A stretch of 64,000 bases of DNA, from positions 1-64,000 of the forward strand of contig JBDKVB010000069.1 in the NCBI GenBank assembly GCA_039679385.1. Reading direction: 5' to 3'. The stretch is from Armatimonadia bacterium. GTDB taxonomy: Bacteria > Armatimonadota > Zipacnadia > Zipacnadales > JABUFB01. Of the stretch, positions 1 to 8,024 are shown one piece after another. Under the pieces are notes generated by a model that saw only the letters and a program-made list of their open reading frames with translations, had not been told where the DNA came from and did not search any database. How positions within the stretch are numbered: the stretch's first letter is position 1; each line of letters begins with the position of its first letter. The position numbers and the translations under genes are program-made.

Positions 1-126
1 CGCCGCGTATGGCTGGGCTTCGCCTCCGGCTGCCCGGTGCAGGACCTGTGGCGGGACCTGCTACAGCGCCTCCAACCACCACTAGAACCCACCGCCATGG
101 CCAGGTTCATGAATAATGCGGGCTAG
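1..126 (+). CDS. C-terminal end of an unidentified protein (cut by the window edge)
   Basis: Frame 1 is open from the first base to a TAG at 124-126, giving 41 codons. The peptide has amphipathic, gene-like composition (it includes VWLGFASGCPVQDLWRDLL) and no rare-codon runs. No domain is recognisable in so short a piece. It could be the tail of a real gene entering from the left or chance reading in high-GC DNA, so the call is tentative. Confidence 0.3.
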   Translation, partial: RRVWLGFASGCPVQDLWRDLLQRLQPPLEPTAMARFMNNAG

Positions 127-349
127 AACGCCGGCATCGGGAACGCAGACGCCGTCCAGGCCGTTGCGGGTCTAGGGCAGGGCCTTTCGGCGGTGCCAAC
201 CGAGCGCTGGTCCTGGAGGGTGCATCCATCCTCCGTCGCACCGACCGCCCTGAGGACGCCCAGGTGCCCGGACACACGCGACCCCGGGAAGGCAGAGGAG
301 GCGAGAGACGATAGCTGAGGAGCCGAGGACTACGGGGCCATACGACTAA

Positions 350-751
350 TGGCTGACGGCGGAGTTAGCCCGGCTTCAGGCGACCGGGCAAGGCCAACCG
401 CCGAGAATCGTCCTGATCGCTGGACTGCAGAAGCACGCTGGTCTCGGCCTCAGGCAGGCTAAGGAGGTGGTCGAAGACTACGGTCGGCGGAACGCCCTGA
501 CCTGGGGTGCTGCCGGCTCGGTGGGATCCATCCCCTGGATGGTCGCCCTCCTGCTGGCAATGGTCGTCACTGCCTATCCCCTTCTCCGCACGACGGCGCA
601 AGGAGAGTAGCCGGATCTCTGGTCGGTGGCATTCACGGGATTCGCGACCGTGGTCTACGTGGTGCTCCTGGTCCTCGAGGTCCGCAAGTATCTGAAGGGG
701 CGGAAAGCGTCCGGGACTTCGGGTGGCCCGAGGAACCTCGCTAAGCCTTGA
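350..751 (+). pseudogene. Broken small two-helix membrane protein with an L7/L12-like helix motif
   Basis: One frame reads from just after a TAA (347-349) to a TGA at 749-751, interrupted by a TAG at 608-610. Before the TAG it encodes a segment like the C-terminal helix of ribosomal protein L7/L12 (LQKHAGLGLRQAKEVVEDYG), then a hydrophobic helix (PWMVALLLAMVVTAYPLL). After the TAG the same frame encodes a second hydrophobic helix (FATVVYVVLLVLEV) followed by basic residues (RKYLKGRK), which fits a membrane hairpin. No ATG, GTG or TTG lies in frame at the front; CTG at 353 would give a natural N-terminus (TAELARLQ). I read this as a decayed gene with an in-frame amber codon and a lost or CTG start. 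The gene could instead end at 610. Confidence 0.4.
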
Positions 752-1309
752 CGCGGCATAGCGACCGGAGTGAATGGCATAAACGACATGAAGCGGACGA
801 TACGTGACAACCACGGGGAGAACGACAAGCCGGCAGTCGCAGCTGTTGTCGCGGCGGACGGATACGCGTTCATCATCCTCTTTGGACGAACGTGCCACGT
901 CCTTCAGCCTGGTCCCCAACTCTCACATGATCCGCGCGTCTTCCGTCATCGCCGTCATTGCCGATCAGCCCCTTGGCCAGTTTCCTGCACACTGGCATAA
1001 CACAAATGGCGGAATCGATTCGTGCCTTCCGCCGTGCGGTGTGGAAGCTGCTATAGGGATCGCCGCCCGGAGGCCACCATGTCGGATTCGGGGGAGGCGA
1101 GGTCTGGATCACCATACTGAGGTGGCGGGGGGGAATGCCTTTTCTTATGTCCGATGGGACTGGCCCAGAGGGACGGACGGGGCGACCTTCGGTCTGGCTG
1201 AGCTGAGCCCGGCAGGTATCCTGGGTGGCCGCCGCGAAGCAGCCCCACATCAATACCCGCTGCGGGGGACCTTGTCGTCCTTCCTCGGGCGGGAGTAGGG
1301 GGGCGCAAC
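752..1309. other. Stretch with no supported gene
   Basis: Several frames are open here on both strands, but the peptides are Arg, Pro, Ser and His rich, carry no motif and overlap one another. No hairpin with a T tract and no convincing promoter was seen. A G-rich run just before 1310 (gtaggggggc) could serve as a weak ribosome-binding site for the next gene. Confidence 0.5.
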
Positions 1310-3601
1310 ATGGTCGAGAAGCTGATCCGCCTGGAGCACACCGGCGTGTTCGAGAACGCCCTCCCCAAGGGTGCCATCGAGTTCGCCCGCTGCACCATCA
1401 TCTACGGCGAGAACGGCAGGGGGAAGACCACGCTCTCGCACCTCCTGCGGTCCCTCTGCACCGGCGACTGCGGGTGTCTGAGGCCACGGGCCACGATCGG
1501 GGCTAGCAGCCAGCCGAGCGCTGAACTGCTCATCTCCGGTAGTCACCACTCGCTCAAGGGTTACACTTGGTCACCTCCACGTGCCGGGATCTCCATCTAC
1601 GATGCGGAGTTCGTCAGACGTAACGTGTACTCTGGGTCTGGCGTCACCGCCGAGCACAGGAGCAACCTCTGCAGGTTCGTTCTCGGCGAGGAGGCGGTGG
1701 AGCTGGCAGACAAGGTGGATGTCCTGAATGACGATGTGACGAAGGCAAACAGGGCCATCGCCGAGGCGGAGGCCGCCCTGGGGCCGCTCGTTGGGAGGGA
1801 CATGACGATCGACGAGTTTCTGGGGCTCCCCAGCGACCCGGAGATCGACGTCAAGATCGCCTCCGCTCAGAAGCTGGTCGATGCGGCGACCGACGCCCAA
1901 GAAGTCCTGAAGCACGCCGGTCTCGTCAGAATCGAGATCCCACCCGTCCCCACCACCGCCGCTGCAACTTTGACCGAGACCATCGAGGGTCTCTCTGCCG
2001 ACGCAGTCGTGATGGTTAGAAGGCACGTGTCGGAGCATCTGGGCGAGGGTGGGGAGGTGTGGCTGAAGACCGGGGTGGAGTACCTGACGGACGATCGTTG
2101 TCCCTTCTGCGGTCAGCAGACGGAGGGCGTGGCCCTGCTCGACGCCTTCCGCAGGTACTTCGACGAGGGCTACGAGACCCTCGTATCGAGGGTCAAGGCG
2201 GAGTGTCACAGTCTGGCGACACCATACTCCGAGCCCAAGCTCAGCGGTCTCAAGACGATGCTGGCTGCGAACGCGGCCGCAAGGGAATATTGGGCGAAGT
2301 ACACGACCGTCGCAGCCATTCCGATCGCTCTGGATGCTCTCGATGCCCTGTGGCGACAGGTTGCCGAGCAGTTGCTTCCGCTCTTTGCCGAGAAGCTGGC
2401 GGATCCGTCCAATGTCGTGGCCTCCGCAGAAGCGATGGCGGCGGTGGCGGCGTCGCATGCCACGGCGGCGGGTGCGGTGGCGAGCTACAACGAGCAGGTG
2501 GACGATATCAACGGGGCCGTCACGAAGCGCAAGGAGGATCTGTTGGCTGGGGACGCCGGCACCCACGCCGCCTCGCTACGGCGGAGGCAACTCCACAAGC
2601 GGCGGTGGGACGAGGGCGTGGTGCGACAGTGCGAAGCCGTTCAGAAAGCGAGGACGCTGAAGAAGGAGAAGGAGCGTGCGAAGGCGACCGCCAAGGAGGC
2701 TCTCGACAAGCACGTTCAGGAGTTCGCCGAGGGGTACCGGGGGGCGATCAACGACTTCCTGACCAAGTGCGATGCGGCGTTCCGAATCGAGGGTCTCAAG
2801 GCGACGTTCACGGGAGGGGATGCCCGCTCGGACTACAGCATTGGGCTGTTCGGCAAGACCATCACTGCCTCTGCGAAGCCCGGCGATGATCCCCATTTCG
2901 ACACCGCCCTGAGCGAGGGCGACAAGCGTGCGCTGGCCTTTGCCTTTTTCCTTGCGAGAATGCAGCGGGACCCCAATACAGGTCGCAAGATCGTCGTCCT
3001 CGATGACCCGGTGGCGAGCCTTGACGCACACAGGCGGCGGCACACCATCGACGTGATGGTTGAGCTTGCCACCAAGTGTGGGCAGCTCATCGTGATGACC
3101 CACGATCCGCACTTCGCACGCGACGTCTCGAAGAGGATCACGCAGGCGGGTATGGCCAAGGAAGGTGGGCTCGTGACGCTCGGAATCCGACGGTCCGGGC
3201 CGTGGAGCGTCATCTGTGAGTGCGATCCCTCGGAGATCTGTCAGGTGGCCTACGAGGCCAGCGTCGAGGATCTACATGTTTTCGCAACGGACCCGTCGTC
3301 GGTCCCTGCCCTGGACGCGGTACGCAGCATCAGGCCAGCGATCGAGGGTCTCCTGCGGATCAAGTACCCGCTCGAACTGAAGGGGAAGCGGCAGGTCGGC
3401 GAGATGATCAAGGCAATAGATGAGTGCACCGAGGGCAGTCGCCTGGCCGCCGTGAAGGATCAGGTAAAGGAGTTGTACGCCGTGACGGGCTATGCCACCG
3501 ACTACATCCACATTGATGAGCCGCACTCACTGGTAGTGCCACAGGAGGGCGAGGCGGCTGGCTATGTGAGGCGAGCTATCGCGCTTCTCGACGTTCTGTG
3601 A
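1310..3601 (+). CDS. RloC/PrrC-like AAA_13 ATPase with zinc hook (possible anticodon nuclease)
   Basis: A 763-residue SMC/Rad50-type ATPase of the AAA_13 class. Walker A is at residues 33-41 (GENGRGKTT). A CPFC zinc-hook motif at 264-267 is followed by long charged helices. Walker B is at 564-567 (LDDP, then VASLD), with an H-loop histidine at 598 (MTHDPHF). RloC, a phage-induced anticodon nuclease, has this arrangement: split ATPase head, coiled coil with zinc hook, and a C-terminal nuclease with an Arg-x3-Glu ... His triad. The C-terminus here has R675-x3-E679 and histidines 734 and 739, which fits but is not decisive, because related AAA_13 proteins of ABC-3C type share an RPxxEG segment. 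It stands alone after decayed DNA, with no restriction-modification genes in view. ATPase call firm; nuclease role inferred. Confidence 0.75.
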   Translation: MVEKLIRLEHTGVFENALPKGAIEFARCTIIYGENGRGKTTLSHLLRSLCTGDCGCLRPRATIGASSQPSAELLISGSHHSLKGYTWSPPRAGISIYDAEFVRRNVYSGSGVTAEHRSNLCRFVLGEEAVELADKVDVLNDDVTKANRAIAEAEAALGPLVGRDMTIDEFLGLPSDPEIDVKIASAQKLVDAATDAQEVLKHAGLVRIEIPPVPTTAAATLTETIEGLSADAVVMVRRHVSEHLGEGGEVWLKTGVEYLTDDRCPFCGQQTEGVALLDAFRRYFDEGYETLVSRVKAECHSLATPYSEPKLSGLKTMLAANAAAREYWAKYTTVAAIPIALDALDALWRQVAEQLLPLFAEKLADPSNVVASAEAMAAVAASHATAAGAVASYNEQVDDINGAVTKRKEDLLAGDAGTHAASLRRRQLHKRRWDEGVVRQCEAVQKARTLKKEKERAKATAKEALDKHVQEFAEGYRGAINDFLTKCDAAFRIEGLKATFTGGDARSDYSIGLFGKTITASAKPGDDPHFDTALSEGDKRALAFAFFLARMQRDPNTGRKIVVLDDPVASLDAHRRRHTIDVMVELATKCGQLIVMTHDPHFARDVSKRITQAGMAKEGGLVTLGIRRSGPWSVICECDPSEICQVAYEASVEDLHVFATDPSSVPALDAVRSIRPAIEGLLRIKYPLELKGKRQVGEMIKAIDECTEGSRLAAVKDQVKELYAVTGYATDYIHIDEPHSLVVPQEGEAAGYVRRAIALLDVL

Positions 3602-3654
3602 CGCTATCGCAGAGGAAGCCGAGGGACGGGACCACGCACGTGGGGAGCCACCCC

Positions 3655-3846
3655 TCACCCCCTGCCGAGCAGGCAGCCGATTGGGTCCGAGATGACGTAC
3701 ACGATGAGAATCACGATCAGGATGACGACGTAGCAGCCGCAGCCCGCCCTCTCTCTCGCAGCCGCACCGCTGCCGAGGTAGGGGAACTGTGCGGCGTGGT
3801 TGCCGGGGCTCCATGCGGGCTGGCGCGTGCATCCCAGACAAAACAA
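3655..3846 (-). CDS. Possible tiny Cys-containing membrane peptide
   Basis: A 63-codon frame with a TTG start ends in a plausible membrane segment (CGCYVVILIVILIVYVISD, then PIGCLLGRG). The hydrophobic run is the only argument for coding. The TTG start sits inside the T tract of the tRNA terminator just upstream, the N-terminal half is nondescript, and no ribosome-binding site is visible. It may be chance reading of an AT-poor spacer. Confidence 0.2.
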   Translation of the reverse strand: MFCLGCTRQPAWSPGNHAAQFPYLGSGAAARERAGCGCYVVILIVILIVYVISDPIGCLLGRG

Positions 3847-3874
3847 AACGGCTCTGGGAGGTATCCCAGAGCCG
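3838..3874 (-). terminator. Rho-independent terminator of the initiator tRNA
   Basis: On the - strand an 11-bp perfect stem (arms 3864-3874 and 3849-3859, four-base loop) is followed by a T-rich tract (GTTTTGTTTTG). It begins 13 bases past the tRNA 3' end, so the tRNA is probably a single-gene transcript. Confidence 0.85.
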
Positions 3875-3886
3875 TCGGTTGGACTT

Positions 3887-3963
3887 TGGTAGCGCGGGGA
3901 GGATTCGAACCTCCGACCTCAAGGTTATGAGCCTTGCGAGCTACCAGACTGCTCCACCGCGCG
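3887..3963 (-). tRNA. Initiator tRNA-fMet (anticodon CAU)
   Basis: A 77-nt cloverleaf with an encoded CCA. The arms are: acceptor CGCGCGG with CCGCGCT, D-arm GAGC/GCTC with A11-U24, anticodon loop CTCATAA, and T-arm GGAGG-TTCGAAT-CCTCC. The 1-72 position is a C-U mismatch, the hallmark of bacterial initiator tRNA (E. coli has C-A), and an elongator tRNA-Met would be paired there. The anticodon stem is CAAGG/CCTTG, so only two of the usual three consecutive G-C pairs (30-40 and 31-39) are present and 29-41 is A-U. It has its own promoter and terminator. Confidence 0.95.
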
Positions 3964-3975
3964 TCGGTAGGTCGT

Positions 3976-4004
3976 ATTATAACGACCCCGCTCGATCCTG
4001 TAAA
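3976..4004 (-). promoter_or_regulatory. Sigma-70 promoter of the initiator tRNA
   Basis: Reading the - strand, TTTACA (3999-4004) and a perfect TATAAT (3976-3981) are separated by 17 bases. The -10 box ends 13 bases before the tRNA 5' end at 3963, so transcription would start about 5-7 bases ahead of the mature end. Confidence 0.8.
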
Positions 4005-4053
4005 GCCTGATTTCCCAAGACCCCGCCACAGGCCCTCGTGCCGCCTGCCTTGC

Positions 4054-4082
4054 TTGACTTTTGCCCACCCCTATGTTACCTT
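4054..4082 (+). promoter_or_regulatory. Probable sigma-70 promoter of the secreted Ig protein gene
   Basis: TTGACT (4054-4059) and TACCTT (4077-4082) are spaced by 17 bases, 62 bases before the ATG at 4145. The -35 box is strong and the -10 box is moderate. Confidence 0.45.
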
Positions 4083-4144
4083 CGGCGCGGGTTCCAGACC
4101 CGTCGGTATGAGCCATCGTAAGGCTCCGTAGGAGGAGCGAATTG

Positions 4145-6517
4145 ATGATTGGCCGGGGTTGCCACTTCTGGCGACGGCGCGCGCTCTTGGTGTGCGCCTG
4201 TTGCGTCCTGCCCGGTCTATTCCCCGCCCTGGCCTTCTCCCGCCCGGTCGTCGCCATCACCCGCCCCGCAGATCAGGCCGTACTGTATGGCGATACCACC
4301 GTCGAGGTCGCCTTCCGCAGCGATTCCATGCGCCCCATCGTCCGCCTCGACCTGCTCCTGGATGGTCGCGACCTCCAGTCGGACCCGCTTCCGACGCCGC
4401 TGCTTGAAGGCCAGCGCACGCTGCAGCTACCCTCGGCTGCCCTCGCACCCGGCACCCATCGTCTGACCGTGCGAGCTTTGGATACGCTCGGTGATGTGGG
4501 CACCGGCGAGGTCAATGTGAGTTCGCCGGGCGGCGCCGCAGGCGGAGTCGACGTGATTCCGCCCGCCGTCAGCATCTACTACCCCGCGCAGGGGGCGACG
4601 GTCTCCGGCTTTGTCACTGTCCGCGCCGAGGTCAACGATAGCTCGGCGATCCGTGTCGTGATGTTCTATGTGGACGGCAAGCTGCACACCGTTCGCATGA
4701 ACGCGCCGCCTTTCACCGCCGAATGGGACACGCGCCGCTTCCAGGACGGCACGCATGTGCTGGAGGCTCGAGCCAAGGACTCGGCGGACAACGAGGGGAA
4801 CGCAGCACCCGTAACGGTGATCGTGCAGAACCGTGTTGCTGCACCGACACCGGCTCCCACTCCCGTGAGCGTTCCCGGACCGACGACGATCCCGACGCCG
4901 GGCGTCAGCGGTCCGATTGCGAGCGGCAGTCCGGCTGTGGTCATCCCGGTCGTCGTGGCACCGCCGACGACTGCGGGCGGAACGGGCGAGCCCGCTGTGG
5001 TGATCCCGGGCCCGGTTCCCGTCACACCTTCGCCCGTGGTGGCCATGCCCCCGGTCGAGACGGGTACCGTGCCAGGCCCGATCGTGGCTGCAACCGGCCC
5101 GATCGGCACGCCTGTTGGCGCACCGGCGCCGGTCACTCCGGTTCCGGCTGCGCCTTCCACCGACCTGCATGTTCCGGCGGTCGAAGCGCCGACGCTGGCC
5201 TCGGCCGGTACTGCTCTTGCGCCACCGGCTGGTGCCTCTGAGGAGCCGAAACTGGCTTCGGCCGGATCCATGCTTCCGGCTCCGGTGGCGACTGTAGCTC
5301 GGCCCGACACGACAGTGGCCGAACCTCAGACAGCAGCTCCCGAGGGTACGCCCATGCTGCCGACCGTGCAGCCATCGGGCGACCCTCTGACGGCGCCTGC
5401 CGGCGAGCTTCCCGTGCCTGCTCCGATGCCGCCGATGACGCCGGCTCTCGGGTCCTTGCCGGAGCCGCCCGCTCCGGAGCCTGAGCCGGTGGCTACGCCG
5501 ACCGAAGGCACTGCACCGACAACCGGCACTGCACCGACAACAACCACTACGCTGGCGGAGGCCCCTGCACCGGCAGCAAGCACCACGCCGGTTGAGGTCA
5601 CCACGCCGACGGCAGTCAGCGCTCCTGTCGAGAGTTCTGCATCTGTGGCGGTAGAGACTCCTGCAGCAACCTCGACCCCGGCGGTCGCACCTCCTGTAGA
5701 AGCGGTTGCGACGCCGCCTGTATCGCCCGAGTTGCTTGCGACGGCGCCCATGGGCACCACGGACGCTGCACCGGAGCCCAGGGTTCTGGTGCCGGGCCTG
5801 GTGAAGCCGACGGTAGACCTGTACAAGGAAGGGCCGCAGGCGGCTGTGCCGGACCTGAGCCTCGGGGCGGCAGGAACCTCCGAAGCGCCGGCGTCTGTGG
5901 TCGTTTCCGTGGAAAACCATGTGGAAAACCCGGCGAAACCTGTGGAAGAACCGGCGGCTACCGGCTCAACCACCGCCGTAACGCCGGTTGCAGCGGTCCC
6001 TGAGGCGCCTGCTTCCGAGAGCAGTACCGTCGAGTTCCGGCGCATCAACGGTGGCCCGAGCACTCCGGCTGCATCAGCCGCACCCGAAGGGGCTGCACCG
6101 GTAGCGCGCTCTCCGCGTACCCATCGACTGACGGCCGCCGATGGTCGCGCACTGGCGAAGGCCACCATGACGTATAATGGGCGTGCGCTCCCTGTGGAGG
6201 CACGGCCGGAAGTGCGTCAGGGCGTCCTGATGATCTCCCTGAAGCACATCCTTGAGGCCGCCGACGGTGCGCTCTATTGGTTTGCCTCCGAGAAGATTGC
6301 CCGGGCGGTAACCGAGAAGACGGACCTCTCGGTGCGTCTTGGCAGTGCCCGTGGCGCAGTGAACGGCAAGAGCCGTGAGCTTGCCGCAGCACCCGTGCTG
6401 AAGGACGGCCGGATCCTCGTGCCGCTGGAGTTCGTCGCCGAGGCACTGGGGATGACCGTTGAGTTCGACCCCGACGCAGAGCGAGTTCTGGCCACCGGGC
6501 CAAGCAAGACTCAATAG
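4145..6517 (+). CDS. Secreted Ig-like protein with Pro/Thr-rich stalk and copper-amine-oxidase-N-like domain
   Basis: The ATG at 4145 follows GGAGGAG by 7 bases; an in-frame TTG one codon earlier is less likely. The 790-residue product has an arginine-led signal peptide ending near residue 30 (ALAFS). Two Ig-like beta-sandwich repeats follow, at about 33-125 and 138-230 (PVVAITRPADQAVLYG; PAVSIYYPAQGATVSG, with the typical FYVDGK and DGTHVLEARAKD). Next come roughly 420 residues rich in Pro, Thr, Ala and Val. The C-terminal ~125 residues resemble the copper amine oxidase N-terminal (stalk) domain, including VLKDGRILVPLEFVAEALGM. That domain is common in cell-surface proteins of Gram-positives and Armatimonadota and does not imply oxidase activity. 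Likely an envelope-anchored adhesin or wall-binding protein; function unknown. Confidence 0.75.
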   Translation: MIGRGCHFWRRRALLVCACCVLPGLFPALAFSRPVVAITRPADQAVLYGDTTVEVAFRSDSMRPIVRLDLLLDGRDLQSDPLPTPLLEGQRTLQLPSAALAPGTHRLTVRALDTLGDVGTGEVNVSSPGGAAGGVDVIPPAVSIYYPAQGATVSGFVTVRAEVNDSSAIRVVMFYVDGKLHTVRMNAPPFTAEWDTRRFQDGTHVLEARAKDSADNEGNAAPVTVIVQNRVAAPTPAPTPVSVPGPTTIPTPGVSGPIASGSPAVVIPVVVAPPTTAGGTGEPAVVIPGPVPVTPSPVVAMPPVETGTVPGPIVAATGPIGTPVGAPAPVTPVPAAPSTDLHVPAVEAPTLASAGTALAPPAGASEEPKLASAGSMLPAPVATVARPDTTVAEPQTAAPEGTPMLPTVQPSGDPLTAPAGELPVPAPMPPMTPALGSLPEPPAPEPEPVATPTEGTAPTTGTAPTTTTTLAEAPAPAASTTPVEVTTPTAVSAPVESSASVAVETPAATSTPAVAPPVEAVATPPVSPELLATAPMGTTDAAPEPRVLVPGLVKPTVDLYKEGPQAAVPDLSLGAAGTSEAPASVVVSVENHVENPAKPVEEPAATGSTTAVTPVAAVPEAPASESSTVEFRRINGGPSTPAASAAPEGAAPVARSPRTHRLTAADGRALAKATMTYNGRALPVEARPEVRQGVLMISLKHILEAADGALYWFASEKIARAVTEKTDLSVRLGSARGAVNGKSRELAAAPVLKDGRILVPLEFVAEALGMTVEFDPDAERVLATGPSKTQ

Positions 6518-6541
6518 AGGCGCCTACTGACGGCGCGACCC

Positions 6542-6568
6542 GCAGCCCCATGCCACCGCTGGGGCTGC
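6542..6568 (+). terminator. Hairpin terminator candidate after the Ig protein gene
   Basis: GCAGCCCC (6542-6549) pairs with GGGGCTGC (6561-6568) across an 11-base loop, 25 bases past the stop. There is only TTC after it, so termination may be weak. A second small hairpin follows at about 6582-6601. Confidence 0.4.
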
Positions 6569-6636
6569 TTCGACACCGGTGGGCCCTGAGTGGAGCCCAC
6601 GGTTCGCCAACCTAACCTGGGAATGAGGACTGACGC

Positions 6637-7962
6637 ATGGACCACGTAGAGCCTTTCTTGTTCGGCACCCAGCGCATCAATGAGCAGGGGCACCTCGAGA
6701 TCGGCGGCTGCGACACCCTCGATCTCGCTGCCGAGTTCGGAACGCCCCTGTACGTACTCGATGAAGCCCTCGTGCGTCGTACCTGCAATGCCTATGTGAC
6801 CGAGTTCGGCAAGCGCCTCGAGCGCGTTGAGATCGCCTATGCCGGCAAGGCCCTGCTGACCACTGCCCTGTGCCGCATCGTCGGGCAGGAGGGCATGGCG
6901 CTGGATGTGGCGAGCCCCGGCGAGCTGCACACGGCCCTCAAGGCCGGGTTCCCGGTCGGGCACATCAAGATGCACGGCAACTTCAAGTCCGATATGGCCC
7001 TGGCTATGGCGTTGGAGTGCGGCGTCGGTCGCGTTGTCGCCGATAGCCTCAGTGAGCTGGAGCGCCTGTCGAAGATGGCTGTGGAGATGGGCAAGAAGGC
7101 CGACGTCCTCATCCGCGTCGGCCCCGGGATCAAGACCCAGACCCACAGCTACATCCAGACCGGCCAGGCGGATAGCAAGTTCGGACTGAGCATCGCCTCC
7201 GGAGCGGCGATGGAGGGCATCAAGCTCGCGCTGAGTCTGCCCGGCATCAACTTGCGTGGCCTGCATTGTCACATCGGTTCCCAGCTCTTCGGCCTGGACT
7301 CCTACGCCCGGACCGTCGAGATGATGACGGAGTTCATCAAGCTCGTGCGGGCGCAGACCGACTGGGTCTGCGACGAGCTGGATCTCGGCGGCGGCCTGGG
7401 GATCGCCTACACTCTGGAGGATGCGCCACCCTCCGTCGCTGAGCTGGCCGAGGTCATCTGCGCGGCGCTGAAGTCGGCCGCGGAGGCCCAGGGCCTGCCG
7501 CTGCCCAAGCTGATTCTGGAGCCCGGGCGCTCCATCGTCGGTCCGGCGGGAACCACTCTGTACACGGTTGGGCCCGTCAAGGTCATTCCCGGCGTTCGCA
7601 CCTATGTCTCGGTCGATGGCGGCCTGTCCGACAACCCGCGCCCGGCGCTGTATGAGGCCGAGTACACCGCTCTCGTGGCCAACAAGGCCAACCAGCCCGC
7701 GACGATTCCGGTGCGTGTCTCCGGGTCACACTGCGAGACGGATACCCTGATCCCCGAGACGCCGCTGCAGCCGGTGGAGGAGGGCGACATCATCGCCGTC
7801 TTCTGCACGGGTGCCTATAACCATGCCATGGCGTCGAACTACAACCGGTTCCGCCGACCGGCCATGGTAGTGGTGATGGACGGCAAGGCAGACCTCATCT
7901 ACGAGCGCGAGACGCTCGACGATCTGGTTGCCCACGATGTGATTCCGGACCGCCTGCGTTAG
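6637..7962 (+). CDS. lysA: Diaminopimelate decarboxylase
   Basis: This 441-residue PLP enzyme of alanine-racemase fold type III decarboxylates meso-diaminopimelate to L-lysine, the last step of lysine synthesis. The PLP lysine is K71 (YAGKAL). HIGSQ starts at H212, and the phosphate-binding glycine loop is at 251-253 (LGGGLGIAY). EPGRSIV starts at E295, and the substrate-binding C-E-x-D is at 366-369. A Tyr near the C-terminus (GAYNHAMASNYN) completes the site. Length and motif order match bacterial LysA. AATGAGGA precedes the ATG. No lysine riboswitch fits in the 119-base upstream gap. The next gene begins 62 bases later, so co-transcription is possible. Confidence 0.95.
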   Translation: MDHVEPFLFGTQRINEQGHLEIGGCDTLDLAAEFGTPLYVLDEALVRRTCNAYVTEFGKRLERVEIAYAGKALLTTALCRIVGQEGMALDVASPGELHTALKAGFPVGHIKMHGNFKSDMALAMALECGVGRVVADSLSELERLSKMAVEMGKKADVLIRVGPGIKTQTHSYIQTGQADSKFGLSIASGAAMEGIKLALSLPGINLRGLHCHIGSQLFGLDSYARTVEMMTEFIKLVRAQTDWVCDELDLGGGLGIAYTLEDAPPSVAELAEVICAALKSAAEAQGLPLPKLILEPGRSIVGPAGTTLYTVGPVKVIPGVRTYVSVDGGLSDNPRPALYEAEYTALVANKANQPATIPVRVSGSHCETDTLIPETPLQPVEEGDIIAVFCTGAYNHAMASNYNRFRRPAMVVVMDGKADLIYERETLDDLVAHDVIPDRLR

Positions 7963-8024
7963 GGCCCTGGGACGCCGGCCTCGTCGCTTCGGGCCGGTAA
8001 TGCAGCACCTGGCTGTGATTTGCA

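Noticed and set aside
4800-5760. CRISPR or microsatellite-like array in the Pro/Thr-rich region
   Set aside because: Repeats are short degenerate codon runs within a coding frame with no regular spacer pattern.
4427-5920. 497-codon Arg-rich frame on the - strand
   Set aside because: Antisense of the Pro/Thr-rich stalk; Arg and Gly richness reflects Pro and Ala codons on the real strand.
6518-6636. Lysine riboswitch ahead of lysA
   Set aside because: The gap is 119 bases and holds two simple hairpins, too small for the ~170-base L-box.
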